A DNA stretch of 62,334 bases from JAHFRG01 sp036522275 (GCA_036522275.1 DATDGC010000056.1:1-62334), one strand, 5' to 3'. Positions 44,826-54,596 are shown, counted from the first letter of the stretch. Notes: generated from the letters alone by a model not told the origin. A program made the numbers and translations.

Positions 44826-45860
44826 ATGGCCGGTAATTCGCAAATTGAAACGCCGTCTTCACCCGTCAAGCAGGAGAGACGACTCAACCTGGCGCTTTTG
44901 ATCGCGCTGGCCGTGGCGGCTCTTTTGGCCTGGCAGTGGTTAGACACGCGCGACCAGATCGCAGCATTGCAGCAGGAGTTTGCCAAGCGGTTGGCTGATA
45001 CCGATGACATCGTCAAAGAAAACCGCGCCATCGTCAAAGACACCCAGGAGGCGGTGCGCGAAGCGCAAGTGAAACTGGGTCTCTTGGAGAGCAGGCTCGC
45101 GCAATCGCAAAACCAGCAGATTGCGCTGGAAACCTTGTATCAGGAGCTCTCCCGCAACCGCGACGAATGGGCGCTGGCGGAAGTGGAACAGATGCTCAAC
45201 ATCGCGGGCCAGCAATTGCAACTGGCGGGCAACGTCAAGGCCGCGCTGATTGCGCTGCAGACCGCGGATGCGCGTCTGCAGCGCATTGACCGCCCGCAGC
45301 TCATCCCACTGCGCAAGATCATCAACAAGGACATCGAGCGCCTCAAAGTTGTGCCTTACGTGGATACGGTTGCGATCAGCGTGCGACTGGACAATCTGAT
45401 CGCCGCAGTGGATAGCTTGCCGCTGGCAATGGATGTGCGCCCGCGTTCAGACCAATCCGAAGCAGAAAAGCAGACTGCGCAAAGCGCATGGCTTGAATTC
45501 GCGCGCGAAATCTGGCAGGACATGAAACAACTGGTGCGCATTCGAAACACCGCCGAACAAGAGATACCGCTGCTTGCTCCGAACCAGGTTTTTTTCCTGC
45601 GCGAAAATCTCAAGCTGCGTCTGTTAAGCGCGCGGCTCGCTTTGCTATTGCATGACGAGACCAGTTTTAAGTCCGACATTATTGCTGCGCAGGAGTGGCT
45701 CACCCGCTATTACGACAACAGCGCCAAGGTCACCATGGTCACGCTGAACAGCCTGCGCCAATTGCAGGAAAACCGGATCAGCATCGAGCTTCCCGATATC
45801 TCGGCAAGCCTGGATGCGGCGCGCAACTTCAAGCTCGCTCGCGAGAAGGCGGCAAGATGA
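44826..45860 (+). CDS. hemX: HemX-type membrane-anchored protein
   Basis: A 344-residue protein from ATG 44826 (MAGNSQIETP): one N-terminal helix (ALLIALAVAALLAWQWL), then a long coiled-coil periplasmic part (KENRAIVKDTQEAVREAQVK onward). It belongs to the HemX family, once called uroporphyrinogen-III methyltransferase but lacking a methylase domain. A 13-residue longer version from TTG 44787 inside hemD is less likely. Role in the heme operon is unknown. Confidence 0.88.
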   Translation: MAGNSQIETPSSPVKQERRLNLALLIALAVAALLAWQWLDTRDQIAALQQEFAKRLADTDDIVKENRAIVKDTQEAVREAQVKLGLLESRLAQSQNQQIALETLYQELSRNRDEWALAEVEQMLNIAGQQLQLAGNVKAALIALQTADARLQRIDRPQLIPLRKIINKDIERLKVVPYVDTVAISVRLDNLIAAVDSLPLAMDVRPRSDQSEAEKQTAQSAWLEFAREIWQDMKQLVRIRNTAEQEIPLLAPNQVFFLRENLKLRLLSARLALLLHDETSFKSDIIAAQEWLTRYYDNSAKVTMVTLNSLRQLQENRISIELPDISASLDAARNFKLAREKAAR

Positions 45861-47077
45861 AGTTCTTCTTCTGGATTGTGGCGATTTTTGCTCTTGCGGT
45901 AGCGTTGGCCCTAATCATCGGGTTTGACAATGGCTATGTGCTCTTGGTCTATTCCACCCACCGCATCGAACTCTCGCTCAAGTTGGCGGCAGTGCTCCTC
46001 TTGGGTGGATTTTTTATCGCTTATGTCCTGATCCGCCTGTTGGTGCACATGCTGCGCCTGCCGGCGCAAGTGCGCGAGTACCGTGCGCGCCGTCGCCGCG
46101 ATAAAGCGCGCAACAGCCTGCTTGAGGGATTGCGGATGTTTTTTGAAGGGCGTTACGGCAAGGCGGAAAAAGCCGCTGCGGCCGCTCTGGAAATGGGGGA
46201 ATCTCCGGGGCTCTCCGCGCTTCTGGCTGCGCGCTCGGCGCATGAGTTAAAAGCCTTTGACAAGCGCGATGCCTACCTTAATCAGGCGGAAACGCAGGCG
46301 CCGGAAGAAAAAGCGGCGTGCCTGATGACGCAGGCTGAACTGCTGTTCGACCAGCATCGTAATCAGGATGCGCTCACTGTGCTGAAGACCCTGCATGACA
46401 GCGGGCCGAAAAAGCATGTCGCGCTGCTGCGCCTGGAACTCAAGGCGCAGCAGCGCGCGAAGAACTGGGAACAGGTGTTGAATCTGGTCGCACAACTGGA
46501 AAAGCGCGGTTTCTTCGATGCCGGCCAGGCGCAGCAATTACGGCGCTACGCGACGCAAGAAAATCTCAAACGGCTGGCGAATGACACCGCCGCGCTCAAA
46601 GAATGCTGGCAGAAAATATCCACAGCAGACAAAAAGCACAGCGGGATAGCCGCCACTGCCGCGCGCTGCTTTGTCTCGCTTGGCGGATGCCGCATGGCGC
46701 AGGAAATCATCGAGCAGAGCCTGGATAGCCAATGGGACAGCGAACTCATCTGCTTATACTCGGAATGCCTGGGACCGGATACCTTGAGGCAGATTGAGCG
46801 CGCTGAGAGATGGCTGCTTGATCATCCTGATGACGCCTGCCTGCTGCTCACCCTGGGCAAGCTGTGCGCCTATCAGGGACTTTGGGGCAAGGCGCAAAGC
46901 TATCTGGAAGCCAGCATCAGCGTGGAGCCGACGACTACCGCGCATCGTGAGCTCGCGAAGCTGCACGAAAAAATCGGCCACAACGAAGCGGCGGATGTTC
47001 ACTACCGGAAAAGCCTAGACTTGGCCGTGCGGCAATTGCACGATATTACCGGCGGCAGACGCAAGGCAGCGCTTTGA
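45857..47077 (+). CDS. hemY: HemY-type TPR membrane protein
   Basis: A 406-residue inner-membrane protein from ATG 45857 (MKFFFWIVAIF), with two N-terminal helices and a long TPR-like tail (GLRMFFEGRYGKAEKAAAAAL, LGKLCAYQGLWGKAQSYLEASI). The family sits at the end of proteobacterial hemCDXY operons and is required for normal heme synthesis in some species. It overlaps the hemX stop. Confidence 0.9.
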   Translation: MKFFFWIVAIFALAVALALIIGFDNGYVLLVYSTHRIELSLKLAAVLLLGGFFIAYVLIRLLVHMLRLPAQVREYRARRRRDKARNSLLEGLRMFFEGRYGKAEKAAAAALEMGESPGLSALLAARSAHELKAFDKRDAYLNQAETQAPEEKAACLMTQAELLFDQHRNQDALTVLKTLHDSGPKKHVALLRLELKAQQRAKNWEQVLNLVAQLEKRGFFDAGQAQQLRRYATQENLKRLANDTAALKECWQKISTADKKHSGIAATAARCFVSLGGCRMAQEIIEQSLDSQWDSELICLYSECLGPDTLRQIERAERWLLDHPDDACLLLTLGKLCAYQGLWGKAQSYLEASISVEPTTTAHRELAKLHEKIGHNEAADVHYRKSLDLAVRQLHDITGGRRKAAL

Positions 47078-47097
47078 TTTTTTGAGCCGCTGCGGGC

Positions 47098-48129
47098 TCA
47101 GGATGCCGGCTTGGGATCGTTGGAGTATGTAAACGCGTCGGAGTAGAACTCCTCCAAGGAGAGCTTGCGCATGGCGGTGAAGTCGCGGCGCGCGGCTTCC
47201 ACCATTACCGGCGCGCCGCAGGCATAGACCTGAAAGCTGCTCAAATCCGCAAAATCATCTATTACCGCCTGATGCACCAAGCCGCTGCGCCCCTCCCAGC
47301 GGTCTTCGGGCGGCGCTTCGGAGAGCACCGGTATAAAGCTGAAATTGCCATGCTCCCGCTGCCATTGCTGCGGCAATTGCAGCATGTACAAGTCGGCGAA
47401 CTTGCGCGCTCCCCAATACAAGACCATTTCACGCTGGCTTTCCTTGTAGAAAGCGTGCTCGATGATACCCTTGATCGGCGCAAAACCGGTGCCGCTGGCG
47501 ACGAAGATAATCGGCTTGTCGGAATCCTCGCGCAGGAAAAAAGTGCCGAGCGGCCCTTCGAAGCGCAAGATATCGCGTTCTTTCATCTTGTTGAACACGT
47601 AATCGGTGAACGCTCCGCCCACGATATTGCGGACGTGCAGTTGCAAACTCTCGTCGTCGTGCGGGGGGTTTGCCATTGAGAAACTGCGGCGCTTGCCCTC
47701 TTTCATGAGGACATCAATGTACTGTCCGGCGAGAAACTGCAAGCGCTCATTGGCGGGAAGTTTGAGGTAAAGCACCATCACATCGTCCGCAGGCCGCTCC
47801 ATTTTCTGCACGCGGCACGGCAGTTTCCTGATTTGAATATCCTTGACCGCGTTAATTTCGCGCGCTTCGATAACCAAATCGGTTTGCGGCTTGGCCTGGC
47901 AAAAGAGCGCCATGCCGGCAAGTTTTTCCGCTTCGCCAAGCGCGCTTTCCTGATAGACGCCGTAATTCACCTTGCCTTCGAGGATTTTGCCCTTGCACGA
48001 ACCGCAGGCGCCGTTGCGGCAGCCATAAGGCAAGCCAAAGCCTTGACGCAGCGCAGCTTCAAGCACTCTTTCACCGGCCTCGACGGAGAATGCGTGATCG
48101 CTTGGCTTGATGGTGACCTGAAAAGACAT
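47098..48129 (-). CDS. 2Fe-2S ferredoxin / flavin reductase (CDP-6-deoxyglucoseen-reductase-like)
   Basis: A 343-residue electron-transfer protein: N-terminal plant-type [2Fe-2S] domain (Cys37, Cys42, Cys45, Cys77), FAD-binding barrel (RRSFSMANPP) and NAD-binding C-terminus (IFVASGTGFAPIKGI, YACGAPVMVEA). Proteins of this kind are usually annotated as CDP-6-deoxy-delta-3,4-glucoseen reductase in betaproteobacteria without a matching sugar operon, so the true partner is unknown. Convergent with hemY, 20 bp apart. Confidence 0.88.
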   Translation of the reverse strand: MSFQVTIKPSDHAFSVEAGERVLEAALRQGFGLPYGCRNGACGSCKGKILEGKVNYGVYQESALGEAEKLAGMALFCQAKPQTDLVIEAREINAVKDIQIRKLPCRVQKMERPADDVMVLYLKLPANERLQFLAGQYIDVLMKEGKRRSFSMANPPHDDESLQLHVRNIVGGAFTDYVFNKMKERDILRFEGPLGTFFLREDSDKPIIFVASGTGFAPIKGIIEHAFYKESQREMVLYWGARKFADLYMLQLPQQWQREHGNFSFIPVLSEAPPEDRWEGRSGLVHQAVIDDFADLSSFQVYACGAPVMVEAARRDFTAMRKLSLEEFYSDAFTYSNDPKPAS

Positions 48130-48189
48130 TCAAATAACCTTTAAGGGCAGAGATACCACTGTAATGCCAGATACATTAAACTATAAGAT

Positions 48190-48543
48190 ATGAAACGGCT
48201 GTTGATTATCGGTTGCGGCGATGTCGCGCTGCGCATGGTGCGGAAGTTGCCCGCAGGCTACGCGGCGCTCTCCCACTCCTCCGAGCGCAACCATCTGTTG
48301 CGCGAGCACGGCATCACGCCCGTTCCCGGCAATCTCTTACGAGCCGGATACGCTGGAGATGCTCGGCGGTCTTGCGCAAGACGTGGTGCATTTTGCGCCG
48401 ATGCCAAGCCAAGGCACGCAAGATACGCGCACCGCACATCTGCTTGCACCGTTGACAAAGAGGAAAATTTTACCACATCGGCTCATCTGCATCAGTACCC
48501 GCAGTGTACATGGCAACTGCGGCAGCGAGAGAAAAGCGAACCA
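48190..48543 (+). pseudogene. Frameshifted, truncated NAD-dependent epimerase
   Basis: ATG 48190 begins MKRLLIIGCGDVALRMVRK, the NAD-binding start of a nucleoside-diphosphate-sugar epimerase-like protein. Near 48335 one extra base moves the frame, after which YEPDTLEMLGGLAQDVVHFA and RLICIST (the latter with changes in the usual ISTSGVYG motif) follow. Similarity ends soon after, so the C-terminal two thirds are deleted. Intact homologues lie next to the reductase gene in related genomes. Confidence 0.75.
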
Positions 48544-48627
48544 TCATGCTTGTGGGGACGATTTAGCAAACTTGCTGAACTTTGCGATTAGGATCCCGTC
48601 TTAGCTGTTATCAACGGAGGTTTTCCT

Positions 48628-49182
48628 ATGACGCGCAATTTCTTGATATGGCCAGTGTTGCTGGCGCTTGTTGCCGGATGTGCTGACAAATCGGTCAAGC
48701 CTGGGAACGGTGAAGTGAGTCTTAACCAACATCTACCACTGCGCCTGGCGGTGGATATGAGCCCTGAGGAGCTCGCGCGGCAGACGCATAATTTCTACAA
48801 CATCCACGCCTATTACGAAACATACCATTGGACCCAAGAAGGCAAGTTGGTACGCAAGGCCGCGCTTACCGCTTTTGCGCCGATGGTCGAGCAGGTCTTA
48901 CCGCGTGATGAGATGCCCGTGCCTGACATGATCATCAAAGTTCGCGGCAGGAGCGTGTACAATCCCATGGCGCAAGCTTGGTATGTCGATGTCACTGCGA
49001 CTGGTTATCTTCCAAACGGCGCAGAGGTTGGATCATTCCAAGCCACATCGCAAGCCGTGGGCGTCGTGGCTTTCTACGAACAGGCACTTGAAAGTGCTTA
49101 TGTCGTTGCGTTCCAGGACACCGCGAGAAAGTTCCTGCAAAGCGGCGCCTTGAGTGAAGCAGTGCGCCACAGCGCGAATTAA
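48628..49182 (+). CDS. Lipoprotein of unknown function
   Basis: A 184-residue lipoprotein: signal peptide with lipobox LVAGC (Cys18), then a mixed alpha/beta domain with no recognised family (MSPEELARQTHNFYNIHAYY, VTATGYLPNGAEVGSFQATS). A GGAGG-like site precedes the ATG. Start of a forward run that includes cutA and dsbD, but separated from them by 77 bp. Confidence 0.65.
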   Translation: MTRNFLIWPVLLALVAGCADKSVKPGNGEVSLNQHLPLRLAVDMSPEELARQTHNFYNIHAYYETYHWTQEGKLVRKAALTAFAPMVEQVLPRDEMPVPDMIIKVRGRSVYNPMAQAWYVDVTATGYLPNGAEVGSFQATSQAVGVVAFYEQALESAYVVAFQDTARKFLQSGALSEAVRHSAN

Positions 49183-49259
49183 TGCACTGACCCTCCTGCA
49201 GCGTGATCACTCTAGCATGCTGCGAATCCGGGTAGAATAAGCCCACCCACCGGTTTGTC

Positions 49260-49592
49260 ATGACCAGCGAAGCCATACTTGTCATCACCAATCTTCCTGA
49301 CCGCGAAACCGCATTAAAGCTTGCGCATAAATTGGTCGAAGCGCGGCTTGCGGCCTGTGTTAATGTTATGGCGGAATGCACATCGGTTTACCGTTGGAAG
49401 GGAAAAATCGAGTCTGCGCCGGAAGTGCCTGTTTTCATCAAGACGCTGAAAGCGCACTTTCCGCAGCTTGAACAAATGGTCAGACAATATCATCCCTACG
49501 AGCTTCCAGAACTGATCGCTGTCCCTATTAGCGACGGATTGAAGGCATACCTTGAGTGGCTCGCTACCGAGACACTGACAATTGGCGGTTAA
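49260..49592 (+). CDS. cutA: CutA divalent-cation tolerance protein
   Basis: A 110-residue trimeric CutA1-type protein with RLAACVNVM, YRWKGKIE and HPYELPELIAVP motifs. In E. coli the cutA-dsbD pair is linked to copper tolerance and cytochrome maturation; the same order holds here. Confidence 0.94.
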   Translation: MTSEAILVITNLPDRETALKLAHKLVEARLAACVNVMAECTSVYRWKGKIESAPEVPVFIKTLKAHFPQLEQMVRQYHPYELPELIAVPISDGLKAYLEWLATETLTIGG

Positions 49593-49609
49593 ACGTTTAC
49601 TTTCCTAAA

Positions 49610-51415
49610 ATGCGCTGGCTGTTTTTTTTGCTAATGCTGTTTTCTTTGTTCGCCCGCGCAGGCGAGCCGGAGTTGCTCGAGCCGGAAAAAGCGTTCCGGT
49701 TTTCAGCGCAGTGGGTGGATGCTAATAATATCGAAGTGCGCTACCAAATTGCGGACGGCTACTATTTATACCGCGAGAGGTTCAGTTTCGAGGTGCAGCC
49801 GGAGGGATTTTCCCTGGGCAAGCCGCATATGCCAGCCGGCGAAGTACATCGGGACCAGTTTTTCGGCCGTGTTGAAACCTATCGCGGCGATCTAAAAATT
49901 AGCCTGCCGTTGCAGCAAGCCGGATCCGGCCATAGCCTGACCCTGAAAGCGGTCTCGCAAGGCTGCGCCGATGTCGGAGTGTGTTATACCCCGCTTGAGC
50001 AGAAAGCCGCACTGATACTCGCCGCGACGAATAGGTCGTTATCCTCACCTACCAGCGCAGTTGCCACTTTGCAAAGCCTGCAAGCTGCTGCGACAAACCC
50101 ACTCCAAAAAACCGCAACATCAAGAGCGCCGCTTAACGACGAGTCTTTGCAAGCGGTCAACTTGTTGCGAGGAGGCAGCTTCTGGCTCATCGTTGCAAGC
50201 TTTTTCGGTTTTGGTCTGCTCTTGTCATTGACACCTTGCGTGTTTCCCATGATTCCAATTCTTTCCGGAATCATCGTAGGCCAAAAACAGCGGATGACCA
50301 AAACGCGCGGACTGATATTGTCGGCCTCTTATGTGCTGGGAGTGGCGATAACTTATGCGATTGCCGGAGTGGTGGCAGGGCTCACCGGCACGCTGATTTC
50401 CACCGCTTTACAAAACCCGTGGGTGCTCGCAACTTTTGCCGCCTTGTTTGTACTGCTCGCGTTTTCCATGTTCGGATTTTATGAATTGCAGTTTCCGGTT
50501 TCCCTGCAAAGCAAGCTTTCCGATGCCACAAACCACATCAAAGGCGGCAATCTCGCCGGTGCTTTTGTCATGGGGGGGCTCTCCGCGGTCATCCTCGGCC
50601 CCTGTGTAGCGGCGCCTTTGGCGGGGGCGCTGCTTTATATCAGCCAGACCCGGGATGTGGTGCTGGGCGGCTCAAGTTTGTTTGTCATGGCGTTGGGAAT
50701 GGGAGCGCCGCTCATCGCGGTGGGTCTTTCCGCCGGGGCACTGCTGCCTAAAGCGGGCTCGTGGATGGACGCGGTTAAAAAATTTTTCGGCGTGCTATTG
50801 CTAGGAGTTGCCATCTGGCTGATCTCGTCACTCATTCCGGCACAGGTATACCTGCTGCTATGGGCGGCATTGCTTATCGTTTGCGCAATCTATCTAATAA
50901 TCCCGCTAACGGTGGCGTCCGCTTATATGAGGGTCTGGAAAGGGGTGGGCATCATTGCTTTAGTTGCGGGTGTGGCGCTTTTGGTCGGGGCTTTTTCCGG
51001 AGAACAGGGTATTTTTCGGCAGCTTGTACAGCTTACCGGTACCGCAAATCCCGTGCAGGAGCTTAAATTCCAACGTGTGAAAAATAACGCTGAGCTGGAC
51101 GAGGCGATCTCTCAAGCTCGCGGTAGATACGTTATGCTCGATTTTTATGCCGACTGGTGTGTCTCCTGCAAGGAAATGGAACTCTTCACTTTTTCCGACG
51201 CTGCGGTCCAAGTAAGGCTGAAAAAATTGCAGTTGTTGCAGGCGGATGTGACTGTCAACAATGCCGATGATGCGGCGCTTTTGAAACGCTTTGCTCTGTT
51301 CGGGCCGCCCGGGATCCTGTTTTTTGATAAACAGGGCAACGAAATCAAAACTCGTGTGATCGGCTACCAGGACCCGGACACATTTCTGGTAACGCTCAAT
51401 TCGGTGATGCAATAG
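49610..51415 (+). CDS. dsbD: Thiol:disulfide interchange protein DsbD
   Basis: Moves electrons from cytoplasmic thioredoxin to periplasmic DsbC/G and cytochrome-c maturation. The 601-residue protein (ATG 49610) has all three redox pairs: N-terminal GCADVGVCY, membrane-domain TPCVFP with GPCVAAPL, and C-terminal thioredoxin DWCVSCKE. Eight or so membrane helices. Coupled to the TlpA gene 1 bp downstream. Confidence 0.95.
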   Translation: MRWLFFLLMLFSLFARAGEPELLEPEKAFRFSAQWVDANNIEVRYQIADGYYLYRERFSFEVQPEGFSLGKPHMPAGEVHRDQFFGRVETYRGDLKISLPLQQAGSGHSLTLKAVSQGCADVGVCYTPLEQKAALILAATNRSLSSPTSAVATLQSLQAAATNPLQKTATSRAPLNDESLQAVNLLRGGSFWLIVASFFGFGLLLSLTPCVFPMIPILSGIIVGQKQRMTKTRGLILSASYVLGVAITYAIAGVVAGLTGTLISTALQNPWVLATFAALFVLLAFSMFGFYELQFPVSLQSKLSDATNHIKGGNLAGAFVMGGLSAVILGPCVAAPLAGALLYISQTRDVVLGGSSLFVMALGMGAPLIAVGLSAGALLPKAGSWMDAVKKFFGVLLLGVAIWLISSLIPAQVYLLLWAALLIVCAIYLIIPLTVASAYMRVWKGVGIIALVAGVALLVGAFSGEQGIFRQLVQLTGTANPVQELKFQRVKNNAELDEAISQARGRYVMLDFYADWCVSCKEMELFTFSDAAVQVRLKKLQLLQADVTVNNADDAALLKRFALFGPPGILFFDKQGNEIKTRVIGYQDPDTFLVTLNSVMQ

Positions 51416-51416
51416 T

Positions 51417-51953
51417 GTGGGCAAGCGCGTCTATCTGATTGTTACGGTTGCGCTGCTGGCGCTGGGCGCTGGATGGTTTGCCGGCTGGAGGGCTCAAGCC
51501 CTCTCTTCCCTGTCGCCCGCACAAGCCAAAAGCGCTGCCGAGACGCTGTTTGTATCGACCCTTCCTGACCTCAATGGGGACAAACAGCCTTTTGCCCAAT
51601 GGCGGGGCAAAGTGCTCATCGTCAACTTCTGGGCTACCTGGTGCCCGCCTTGCCGCGAGGAAATTCCCCAGTTCATCAAGGTACAGGAAAAATACCGCAG
51701 CCGTGGCTTGGTGTTTGTCGGGGTGGCTGTGGACAAAAAGGACGCAGTTCGTGCCTATGCCGACGAAATCGGCATCAATTACCCTGTGCTCTTGGGCGAC
51801 CTGGAGGCAATAGAACTCACCCACAAGGCCGGGAACCGTGCAGGGGCACTGCCATTTACCCTGATTATTGACCGCACCGGCAAAATTATCGCCACCGAAC
51901 TTGGTGGATTGACTCAGGCTAAGCTCGAGCCCATAATCGGCCCTCTTCTCTAA
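51417..51953 (+). CDS. TlpA/ResA-type periplasmic thioredoxin
   Basis: A 178-residue thioredoxin-fold protein with an N-terminal membrane anchor (LIVTVALLALGAGWFAGW) and the active site WCPPC in FWATWCPPCREE. It starts at GTG 51417, one base after the dsbD stop. Likely a DsbD-fed reductant for cytochrome c or copper-protein maturation; the specific client is inferred. Confidence 0.9.
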   Translation: MGKRVYLIVTVALLALGAGWFAGWRAQALSSLSPAQAKSAAETLFVSTLPDLNGDKQPFAQWRGKVLIVNFWATWCPPCREEIPQFIKVQEKYRSRGLVFVGVAVDKKDAVRAYADEIGINYPVLLGDLEAIELTHKAGNRAGALPFTLIIDRTGKIIATELGGLTQAKLEPIIGPLL

Positions 51954-52046
51954 TCGACCCTTTCCCTCTCACGTAGTTTGTCTGAATTTCGGCGAAGTTC
52001 AGCGAAAAGCTAGACAAATTACGCGAATTGCTGCAAACTTCGTGTT

Positions 52047-52478
52047 ATGAACAATATCCTGGTCCTGCACGGCCCCAATCTGAATTTGCTTGGGACGCGT
52101 GAGCCGGAACATTACGGGCATGACACCTTGGAGGCGATAGACTCCTGCCTGATGGAGCGGGCCAAGCGGGCGGGGGTTAAACTCACTTGCTTCCAGAGCA
52201 ACGCCGAAAATAGCTTGGTTGACCGTATCCAGCAGGCAAGGACGGAGCGCGTTGACTTCATTATCATCAACCCCGCAGCGTTTACCCATACCAGTGTGGC
52301 CATCCGTGACGCGCTCGCCGCAGTAAAAATCCCATTTATCGAAGTTCACCTGTCCAACATCTTCGCCCGCGAAACCTTCCGCCACCGTTCCTATTTTTCC
52401 GACTTGGCGGCAGGCGTTATCAGCGGTCTCGGCGGCAAAGGTTATGAGCTGGCGCTGGAATACGCCCTGCAATCCTGA
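52047..52478 (+). CDS. aroQ: 3-dehydroquinate dehydratase, type II
   Basis: Third step of the shikimate pathway. The 143-residue dodecameric enzyme has GPNLNLLGTREPEHYG with the active tyrosine, QSNAENSLVDRIQ, NPAAFTHTS and EVHLSNIFARE. Normal length. Precedes accB, as in many betaproteobacteria. Confidence 0.96.
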   Translation: MNNILVLHGPNLNLLGTREPEHYGHDTLEAIDSCLMERAKRAGVKLTCFQSNAENSLVDRIQQARTERVDFIIINPAAFTHTSVAIRDALAAVKIPFIEVHLSNIFARETFRHRSYFSDLAAGVISGLGGKGYELALEYALQS

Positions 52479-52550
52479 ACCCCTGAATGCCCGGTTTAAG
52501 TCAGCCAGGCTGAGGCAACCGATTTCAGGGTAATTTGTTAGAGGCTCGCT

Positions 52551-53021
52551 ATGGATTTGAGAAAACTGAAGAAGCTCATAGACCTGGTGGAGGAGTCTGG
52601 GATCGCCGAACTGGAGATCACCGAAGGTGAAGAAAAGGTCCGCATCTGCAGGGTAAACCAGACCACTCAAGCTACCGTCACTACCACCCCCCAGCAGGCC
52701 GCCGCTCAGGTAGTCACCACGGCAACTACGGCCGAAGTGACCCCCGCCACTCCCGCTGGCGAAGCCGCGGCACCTGCGGAACCTGAAGGACATGTAGTGA
52801 AAGCGCCGATGGTGGGTACTTTCTACCGCTCGGCCACGCCCGGCGCCAAGCCGTTCGTGGAAGTAGGTCAGCAGGTGAACCAGGGCGATACGTTGTGCAT
52901 TATCGAGGCGATGAAGCTGCTCAATGAAATCGAGGCCGACTGCAGTGGAGTGATCAGGGAAATTCTTGCGGAAAATGGCCAACCCGTAGAGTACGGCGAA
53001 CCCATGATTGTCATTGGTTGA
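52551..53021 (+). CDS. accB: Biotin carboxyl carrier protein of acetyl-CoA carboxylase
   Basis: Carries biotin for the first step of fatty-acid synthesis. The 156-residue protein has the usual Ala/Pro/Thr-rich linker and the biotin lysine Lys122 in EAMKLLNEIE. Its last ~15 codons are repeated downstream at 53104-53173, apparently a leftover of another copy. Confidence 0.95.
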   Translation: MDLRKLKKLIDLVEESGIAELEITEGEEKVRICRVNQTTQATVTTTPQQAAAQVVTTATTAEVTPATPAGEAAAPAEPEGHVVKAPMVGTFYRSATPGAKPFVEVGQQVNQGDTLCIIEAMKLLNEIEADCSGVIREILAENGQPVEYGEPMIVIG

Positions 53022-53052
53022 GCGATGCGCAAACTAATTTTTTATTGGCTCC

Positions 53053-53173
53053 GGTTGACCATTTCGGCGGAGGCTAATGCGCGAAGCGCGTTACGCCGTA
53101 ACCAAAATGGTCAACCAGTGGAGTATGGCGAGCCATTGTGTGTCATTGGTTGAGTTGATGCGCAAACTAATTT
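53053..53173. repeat. Hairpin plus duplicated accB tail between accB and accC
   Basis: Region 53104-53173 repeats the accB 3' end (52972-53040): it reads NGQPVEYGEPLCVIG and a stop in frame, about 85 % identical including sequence past the stop. An inverted repeat with 12 bp perfect arms (53053-53064 and 53105-53116) overlaps it, with further partial stem pairing inside (TAATGCGC / GCGCGTTA). The whole could be a recombination scar from gene replacement; the stem may also act on accC expression. Confidence 0.7.
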
Positions 53174-53240
53174 CCTCATTACGAGTTTATTCCTGGTATT
53201 ACGCCTTACACCTTACTCTTCACTCCTTACAGCCTTTCGC

Positions 53241-54596
53241 ATGTTTGAGAAAATATTAATCGCCAACCGCGGGGAGATTGCTTTGCGCATTCAGCGCGCC
53301 TGCCGCGAAATGGGCATTAAGACCGTTACTGTGCATTCCGAAGCCGATGCCGAAGCCAAGTACGTGAAGCTTGCGGATGAGTCGGTGTGCATCGGGCCGG
53401 CGCCTTCTGAGCAAAGCTATCTCAATATCCCCGCCATCATCAGCGCCGCCGAAGTGACCGACGCCGAAGCAATTCATCCCGGCTATGGTTTTCTTTCGGA
53501 AAACTCGGATTTCGCCGAACGCGTGGAGAAAAGCGGTTTCGTGTTCATCGGCCCACGCCCTGAGACCATCCGCCTCATGGGAGACAAAGTAAGCGCCAAG
53601 GCAGCGATGAAAAAAGCCGGGGTGCCGTGCGTGCCGGGCTCAGATGGCAGCTTGCCTGAAGCTCCGGAACAAATCAGGAAAACCGCCCAGAGCATCGGTT
53701 ATCCGGTGATCATCAAAGCGGCAGGGGGCGGCGGCGGGCGCGGCATGCGCGTGGTGCATACCGATGCCGCCTTGCTTAACGCCGTGACCATGACTCGCGC
53801 CGAGGCGCAAAGTGCTTTCGGCAACCCCACTGTGTACATGGAAAAGTTCCTGGAAAACCCGCGCCATATCGAAATACAGGTGCTGGCCGACGAGCACCGC
53901 AACGCGATTTTCCTGGGCGACCGTGATTGCTCGATGCAGCGCCGGCACCAGAAAATCATCGAGGAGGCGCCTGCGCCCAATTTAAGCTCGCGCCTGCGCG
54001 ACAAAATCGGCGAGCGCTGCGCTGAAGCCTGCCGCAAGATCGGATACCGCGGCGCAGGAACGTTTGAATTTCTGTTCGAGAGTGGCCAATTTTATTTTAT
54101 CGAGATGAATACCCGGCTGCAGGTCGAGCACACAGTAACAGAAATGATTACGGGCCTAGACCTGGTGCAGGAGCAGATTCGCATCGCCGCCGGGGTGCGG
54201 CTGCGCCTCAGGCAGAAAGACGTGGTGCTGCGCGGGCACGCCATCGAGTGCCGCATTAACGCCGAAGATCCGTATAAATTCACACCCTCCCCCGGCCGAA
54301 TTACTTCATACCATGCTCCTGGCGGCCCGGGTATTCGCGTTGATTCGCACGTCTATCACAACTATTTCGTGCCGCAGCACTACGATTCGCTGATCGGCAA
54401 AGTGATTGCTTATGGCGATACCCGCCAGCAGGCGATAGCGCGCATGCGCATCGCGCTCTCGGAAATGGTGGTGGAAGGAATTAAGACCAATATTCCCTTG
54501 CACCAGGAACTCATGCTTGATGCCGCTTTTCTGCGCGGCGGTACCGGCATTCATTATTTGGAACAGAAACTGGCAGGTTACAAGAAGAACCAGTGA
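53241..54596 (+). CDS. accC: Biotin carboxylase subunit of acetyl-CoA carboxylase
   Basis: ATP-dependent carboxylation of the biotin on AccB. The 451-residue protein has the ATP-grasp features AAGGGGGRGMRVV, the MNTRLQVEHTVTE motif and ISAAEVTDAEAIHPGYGFLSE. Full length; start ATG 53241. The accB-accC gap is unusually long (219 bp) because of the repeat. Confidence 0.97.
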   Translation: MFEKILIANRGEIALRIQRACREMGIKTVTVHSEADAEAKYVKLADESVCIGPAPSEQSYLNIPAIISAAEVTDAEAIHPGYGFLSENSDFAERVEKSGFVFIGPRPETIRLMGDKVSAKAAMKKAGVPCVPGSDGSLPEAPEQIRKTAQSIGYPVIIKAAGGGGGRGMRVVHTDAALLNAVTMTRAEAQSAFGNPTVYMEKFLENPRHIEIQVLADEHRNAIFLGDRDCSMQRRHQKIIEEAPAPNLSSRLRDKIGERCAEACRKIGYRGAGTFEFLFESGQFYFIEMNTRLQVEHTVTEMITGLDLVQEQIRIAAGVRLRLRQKDVVLRGHAIECRINAEDPYKFTPSPGRITSYHAPGGPGIRVDSHVYHNYFVPQHYDSLIGKVIAYGDTRQQAIARMRIALSEMVVEGIKTNIPLHQELMLDAAFLRGGTGIHYLEQKLAGYKKNQ

